Shown here: piece by piece, positions 58,902-64,000 of the stretch
How the letters are laid out: every line of letters starts with the position of its first letter
How positions within the stretch are numbered: position 1 is the stretch's first letter
Source of the DNA: Takakia lepidozioides
Lineage: Eukaryota; Streptophyta; Takakiopsida; Takakiales; Takakiaceae
Direction: 5' to 3'
Length of the DNA stretch: 64,000 nt
Assembly: GCA_030704615.1 (NCBI GenBank)
Contig: CM060733.1
Coordinates: forward strand, 11,594,001-11,658,000
Notes under the pieces: generated by a model
Seen by the model: the letters and a program-made list of their open reading frames with translations, nothing else
Databases searched by the model: none
Told to the model about the DNA's origin: nothing
Position numbers and translations under genes: made by a program

Positions 58902-61250
58902 TCAACGCTTCTTCCGCTTTTGAGGTCGCCCTTCGAAAGCTGCAACCGCCTCGGATGCGTTTCCCATTTCTGAGGCACGCACCCAAGATGCCTCCACATG
59001 AAGATAGCCCTTCCATTTGACGAGATACTCTGTTTCTCGGTTCTTGAACCTCCTCGACTTAAGTATTGCCTCCACCTCGTACTCAGGTTCATTTTCATGA
59101 TCCAATAGCATAGGTGGCGGACGCAACACTTGATGCCGATTCGGACGCGCTTCATCTTTGAAGTAAGGCTTCAAAAGGGAGACATGGAATACTGGGTGCA
59201 CCTTGCTGTTTGCCGGCAGCTCCAATTCATACACATCCTCATTCATAACCTTCCGAATGCGAAAGGGTCCCGCATACGGAGATACGAACTTTGGACTCAC
59301 TTCCAGAGGTAGTCGGAAATTCTTGATGTTCAACCAGACCTCTGTGCCTGCCTCAAACTTCACTTCCCTCCGCTTCCGATTTGCCTGCCTTTCATACCGT
59401 TTCCTAGCTTTGGCAATGTTGTACTTTGCGAGCTTCAACAAATGCTCGCGTTCTTCCAATACTGCCGCTACTGCCAGTTCCTCAACGTCCTGGGCGGCCC
59501 AACTTGTCGGCACCAGAGGTGCTTTTCCATAGACCAATACGAAAGGGGAAACTCCCGTTGCGGAGTGTTCTGTGTTATTATAACAGAACTCTGCCGCGTC
59601 TAAGTGTTCCATCCAGTCTGATTGGTCTGCCGACACGTAATTCTGCAAGAATTGCGTCACTACGGAATTCACTCTTTCCGTTTGGCCGTCCGTCGTAGGT
59701 CGGAAGGCGGTGCTCATCTTCAGCCTCGTCCCCATCTTCTTCCAAAGTGTCCTCCAAAATTTACTCGTAAACTTTGGATCGCGATCCGAGACAATATCCT
59801 TCGGGACTCCATGATGTTTTAAGACGTGGGCAAAGTAAAGTCGCCCTGTCTCCTGCGCCGTTGCCGTCTCCTTGGTGGGGATGAAATGGCCCATTTTACT
59901 GAACCTATCCACCACCACCATGATTGCATCGAATCCTTTTGTCAGCGGCATAGCAGTCATGAAATCCATCGAGACGCTTTCCCAAGTCCCCTCTGGAATC
60001 AGCAAGGGTTGTAACAGCCCCGCTTGCTTTTTGTACTCGCTCCGGTTTTGTTGGCATGTGGTGCATGTCTTGACATACTCCTCTGCCTCCTCCCTCAGTT
60101 TGGGCTATAAATACTCTTTCTTCAGGAGTGCCGCAGTGCGCTTGGCTCCGCCGTGGCCCACAAGCGGGCTATCATGGCATTCTCTCAAGAGGCTATCTCT
60201 GATCCCTCCCTTGTCGGAGGCTCCCAGTCCAAGATCGCCCTCACCTTTCTGTCATCCATTTTGATCCCATCCTGTGTAATCACATGCCCCAAGAACTCCA
60301 CTTTCGTGACCCCGAATTCGCACTTTGAAGCTTTGGCATACAGCTTCCCTTCTCGCAATTTTTGGAACACCCTTTTGAGGTGCTCCAGGTGCTCCTCCTT
60401 TGTTTTCGAGTACACCAAGATGTCGTCGATGTACACGATCACAAAGTCATCCAACCACTCCTGAAAAAAGCTGTTCATCAGCGTGCTAAATGTCGCTGGT
60501 GCATTGGTGAGCCCAAAAGGCATCACCAAGAACTCATATGAACCATACCTTGTCCTGCACGCGGTCTTCTCCTCATCTCCTTCCGCCACCCGAATTTGGT
60601 GATAGCCGGAGCGCAAGTCGATCCGGCTGAAATACTTTGCTCCTGCCAACTGATCGAAGAGGTCGTCGATCCCTGGCAAAGGGTACCGGTTTTTGATAGT
60701 CACCTTATTCAGAGCCCTGTAATCGACACACATCCGCAGCGTCCCATCCTTCTTGTCTGCAAATAGCACCGGGGCTCCGTAAGGTGACTTACTCGGCCGG
60801 ATGTACCCCTTTGACATTAGATCCTTGAGCTGAGTCTTCAGCTCGACCAACTCTCTGTGGCTCAACCGGTAGGGCGCCTTGGCAGGCGGTTCCGATCCCG
60901 GTATCACCTCAATCTTGTGGTCAACTCCTCTTCGCGGTGGCAAGCCGCTTGGTAAATCCTCCGGCATCACATTCCTGGTATTTCTCCAAAATCCCCTTGA
61001 TCCAATCTGGGCTCGGCTCCCCATCGCCTTCTCCTTTCACTTCTCTAATGTAAAGCACAAACTGGGGCTCGTGTGCCTGCTCCACGGCCCACTCCTTTGC
61101 TGACAGAAGGTTTATTCGCCCTCCCACGGATTTGGGCGTTTCAGACACTCGTAAAACCTCGCCACCATTCCCACATGGCAGCGTGACTACTCTCTTGCGG
61201 CCATCTATGACCGCTCCAAAGCTGAAAATAAAACCCAGATTGAGGGCAAC
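58902..61250 (-). pseudogene. Ty3/Gypsy chromovirus pol remnant (RT, integrase, chromodomain; RNase H deleted)
   Basis: Minus strand. 61250-60970 is a post-protease linker (FGAVIDGRKRVVTLPCGNGG). After a frameshift near 60970 the reverse transcriptase follows (60960-60205) with the catalytic [11 protein letters not shown] and the end [12 protein letters not shown]. The sequence then jumps to the integrase zinc region (ECHDSPLVGHGG then CTTCQQNR), so RNase H is missing. A TAG replaces the expected Trp in KKEYL-W-PKL near 60110. The integrase core (SMDFMTAMPL, DRDPKF, TDGQTERVN) and a C-terminal chromodomain (YEVEAILKSRRF then YLVKWKGY) are open at 60005-58902. Chromodomains steer integration into heterochromatin. 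Gag and the 5' LTR are absent. The element is dead. Confidence 0.9.
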
Positions 61251-61280
61251 ATACAAAACGTTAAAAAAAAATTGCAATCA

Positions 61281-62600
61281 CACATGCTCATGCAAACTAT
61301 GTATTGCTCATAAATTAGTGAAGGTCTTTGTATATTAAGGCTGAATTGTAACAAATGGGACAAAAGCTGCCAGATGCCATGACAAAAACTGAAGGGCATT
61401 TGTTATTTCATTTGTAAGTACATTCTTTTTCTTTTTTCTTTTTGAAAACTCTCCAACTCTCCTTCTTTGTAAGGGCCAATCTCTACCACCTTCGGACTTG
61501 AGTTCAGGTAATAAAGACTAGTTGTGCCCTCCCCTGAGTAGTGTTCCTAATCGCAGTATTGCTCTGCCAGCTACTCTGACTGGAATGGTATCAGTTTTGG
61601 GTATGTCTAGAACCCTAAACCCTAAGTTCTACATACACCCTAGGTCAAAATACCTTACTAATCCGGGTATAGATTGTAGTGCTAACCTTAATATAGGGTA
61701 CATATATATATACATACTCACCTCCCAACCGTCGGTTATCCATTTGCTCTGTTTTGTAAAAATACCATGTATGCGGTTATGTATACCTACTAACCGGGGT
61801 GATAACCAACTCACTAACCGGGGTAGAGTGCTATACCCGGCCAACACTGGTGGACACCTTCATGACGGTGGTTTGAACCCACAACCACATCCAATGTGGT
61901 ATGAGCCCATTACCACTGGGTTATATGTTGGTTGTCTCTTCATTTAGAAAACTACGTTGAGCAGATGCCCCATGCAGTGTAGGAACATCCTGACCAGTGT
62001 TGTATTGGTATGTGCAAGGGTATAGGTAAGGGTATGCCAAAACCAACCCGGCTGGTATCTCACTATTGGCAACTTTTGCAAGAGGTGCGCTCCGTATATA
62101 TAACTTATTGCTATGTTAAATGTTAGCCAACTTCCCTCTTTGGCTTTCTTCCTTTCTTACTTTAGTCATTTTATTTGTCATTGTGGATAAATCTCTCATG
62201 TACCTGGAGCATTTTAGCATTACCTATCTATTACTCATCTTTATTAAAGGTTCTCATCTTCATTTGGATGTCATGTGGGAATTGATTATTTTTAACAAAA
62301 ATCATTGAGAAATGCCCATTCAATATATTATATGTAACCGCCAATTGCATATATATCCGCCAATTTTAAGACACCTCTAACTGTCCTATTTATAACCGTC
62401 TAAATTTGAAGAATTTTTGTAGAATAGATAACCGATGGATATACTAAAATAAAAAAATTATCCTTATACATAACCATGGAGTGTGTTCATCCCAAAAATA
62501 TTGAAGTAACCTTAACCGACAGATATGTAAAATTCTTATAACCAGCCAACAGTGGTGTCCACCTTCCTGCTGAAGGCAGTAGCCCTTGGGGGTCAAGTGA
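61281..62600. other. MITE debris with CAGTGTTGG-type ends
   Basis: Inverted ends of the type seen in the hAT MITE at 42232 occur at about 61840-61849 (CCAACACTG), 61995 (CAGTGTTGT) and 62545 (CCAACAGTG). ACCGG-type words (TAACCGGGGT, AACCGTC, ATAACC) are frequent. I could not pair the ends or find clean 8 bp duplications. Two plant telomere-type units (CCCTAAACCCTAA) lie at about 61612-61625. Confidence 0.4.
61861..61932 (-). mobile_element. tRNA-related SINE head
   Basis: The minus strand has TAACCCAGTGGTAA (box A-like, about 61923) and GGGTTCAAACCACC (box B-like, about 61878-61865). It is interposed between MITE ends. Not a foldable tRNA. Confidence 0.45.
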
Positions 62601-64000
62601 CACTATAAGTTACCTTTCGGAGGCGTCATACTTCTAAATGGAGATGGAAGTGTGTTCCATGAATCTAGCCCAGCCCACCACCGACCAAGACCCACTTCAC
62701 CTTGGGGCCTACCCTTTTTGGAGGTGGTGGGGCTGATTGTATATATTTTATATATACATGTTTTCCGGCAGGTAGCTAGTGTTCCACGAGGGCTTGGGAC
62801 GCAAGATTTGGTTATGTGATAGTACGTGTTGCGCTCGAAACCCTTCACTTTTCCATTTTTTTGTGGTTCATTTCGATACAGTACGGCGGCAAACGCTTAC
62901 CAGCACCCCGAAACGAGGCGGCTTCCAAGGGTCTACTCCGTGTCTGACCGGATGCTCCGGTCAGCCGCCAGTCGCTAAAGAGATCTCCTTTCACGAATCA
63001 CTCACGTGCTCCCAGGAACATTCCTGGTACTGCGGCTGCTGCTGTTTCGTGGTGACGGAGCGTTGGAGAGCTGCCCACAGAGAGATCTAGTATGTGGCTT
63101 TGTGGTGTGATGAGGATCCATGTCGCCACGGCTCATCAACTAACTTCCATGCGGAGGGCAGGATTGGTGCTTTGGTGGCTGAAATGCTCCGAATAGCAAG
63201 CTCTGGAAGGGGTTTGACCTCCATGTTCTGAAGTGTAAGTATGTCGTGGCCAACCCAGACGCCGTGTTCTTGAGTGTCTCTAGCAGATTTCCTAGTTTCT
63301 GTGAGACCGGGTTGGGGTTCTGGATTCTTTACTTCTTTTCTTCTTGCGAAAATTAAATTTCAGCTTGACCAGTTCATGAATTCCCCAGCTGATATTTATA
63401 CCCATAAATCGCCATAGTACGTGATGTGATCGGTTTTAACCACCGATTTACCGCGAGTATGACATTGCAGAAGCCGCAATGCACCCGACAAACAAACGAA
63501 GCCTGCACGCTGAGGGATACCATCGTTTCCCCGAGGCCTGTAAAACCACCGCCTCCCGTGTGGCTCTATAGTCTCTAGACTCTAACAAATTCGGCTCCTG
63601 AGACGAAGCTCCTCTCTTGCTGCACCTGATCTCTAAAAATGCTCAGGTTACGTGCAAAGAATGCACGCTAATGTCCTCCCCGCGGCCTCTTCTCGCTCGT
63701 TCCTGCATCTCCCGCGTCTGGTCTATGCGTGAAGCGCCATCAGCGCCCTACGACGGGACTAGGTACTTTATCCGAAAAGATGAAACTCTCCGCTCATCCT
63801 GCGCATGCTTAAAAAGAGAGGACCTATGTGCCCTGCATAATTTAAAGATGCACAGCAGCATATGATTGGCTCCTGACTCTCAAATTTGACACAGTGAAAC
63901 TGTCAGTGAGAGCAGACATTTATGCTCGGTGGGTGGTAAACAAGAGTTTACCAGGCACAGCCAAAGCCGTGGTTGAGAGCTTCCACTAGAAAACACTCAC
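62601..64000. other. No recognised gene
   Basis: Several frames of 80-100 codons (62779-63090 and 63617-63865, plus strand) have no recognisable motif. 63400-63900 is GC-richer and could be the promoter or 5' UTR of a gene outside the window, but nothing decides this. Confidence 0.35.

Noticed and set aside
61612-61625. Telomere or telomeric insertion
   Set aside because: Only about two CCCTAAA units; common by chance and as promoter telo-boxes.

Overview
This 64 kb window is nuclear DNA from a land plant. It contains multi-exon genes with GT-AG introns, a plant-type secreted lipid-transfer protein, an A-type cytochrome P450, and CACTA, hAT, MULE, chromovirus, LINE and SINE elements of plant type. 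I cannot name the species. The style (many introns of 100-700 bp, dense old transposons, compact host genes) would fit a bryophyte, lycophyte or fern, but that is inference. Exon models were built by hand from splice signals, reading-phase continuity and remembered family motifs; no alignment was run.

Layout. 235-4140 (-) is the N-terminal part of a VPS13B-like chorein lipid-transfer protein that runs off the left edge. It is head-to-head with a seven-exon GET1/WRB gene at 5387-8533 (+), the ER receptor for tail-anchored proteins. A small secreted lipid-transfer protein lies at 10468-10872 (-).

The centre is glutaminyl-tRNA synthetase. An intact 23-exon gene (21599-35312, +) splices to an 801-residue protein with all intron phases agreeing. 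Upstream, in direct orientation, lies a duplicated and decayed copy of its 5' half (12814-17919). That copy has lost exon 1, two splice donors and one acceptor, has gained a stop codon, and ends just after the HIGH motif. It carries a 1,025 bp Mutator-like element whose empty site survives in the intact gene, plus a TRIM-like LTR. A roughly 118 bp satellite array with a hairpin in each unit lies between the two copies. The intact gene carries LINE copies in introns 14 and 17.

36838-39311 (-) is a P450 pseudogene. 39-45 kb is mostly non-coding, with tRNA-derived SINEs, a hAT MITE with a perfect 8 bp target duplication, and one orphan nucleostemin-like exon.

45-57 kb is a CACTA element with two divergent genes: a TNP2 (Transposase_21) gene with a one-base frameshift, and a second gene joining a plant En/Spm-type transposon domain to an FCP1/HAD phosphatase-like domain. 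Its right terminus sits inside a hAT transposase exon. 57.5-61.3 kb is a degraded chromodomain Ty3/Gypsy element lacking RNase H. The last 2.7 kb holds MITE and SINE debris and no recognisable gene.
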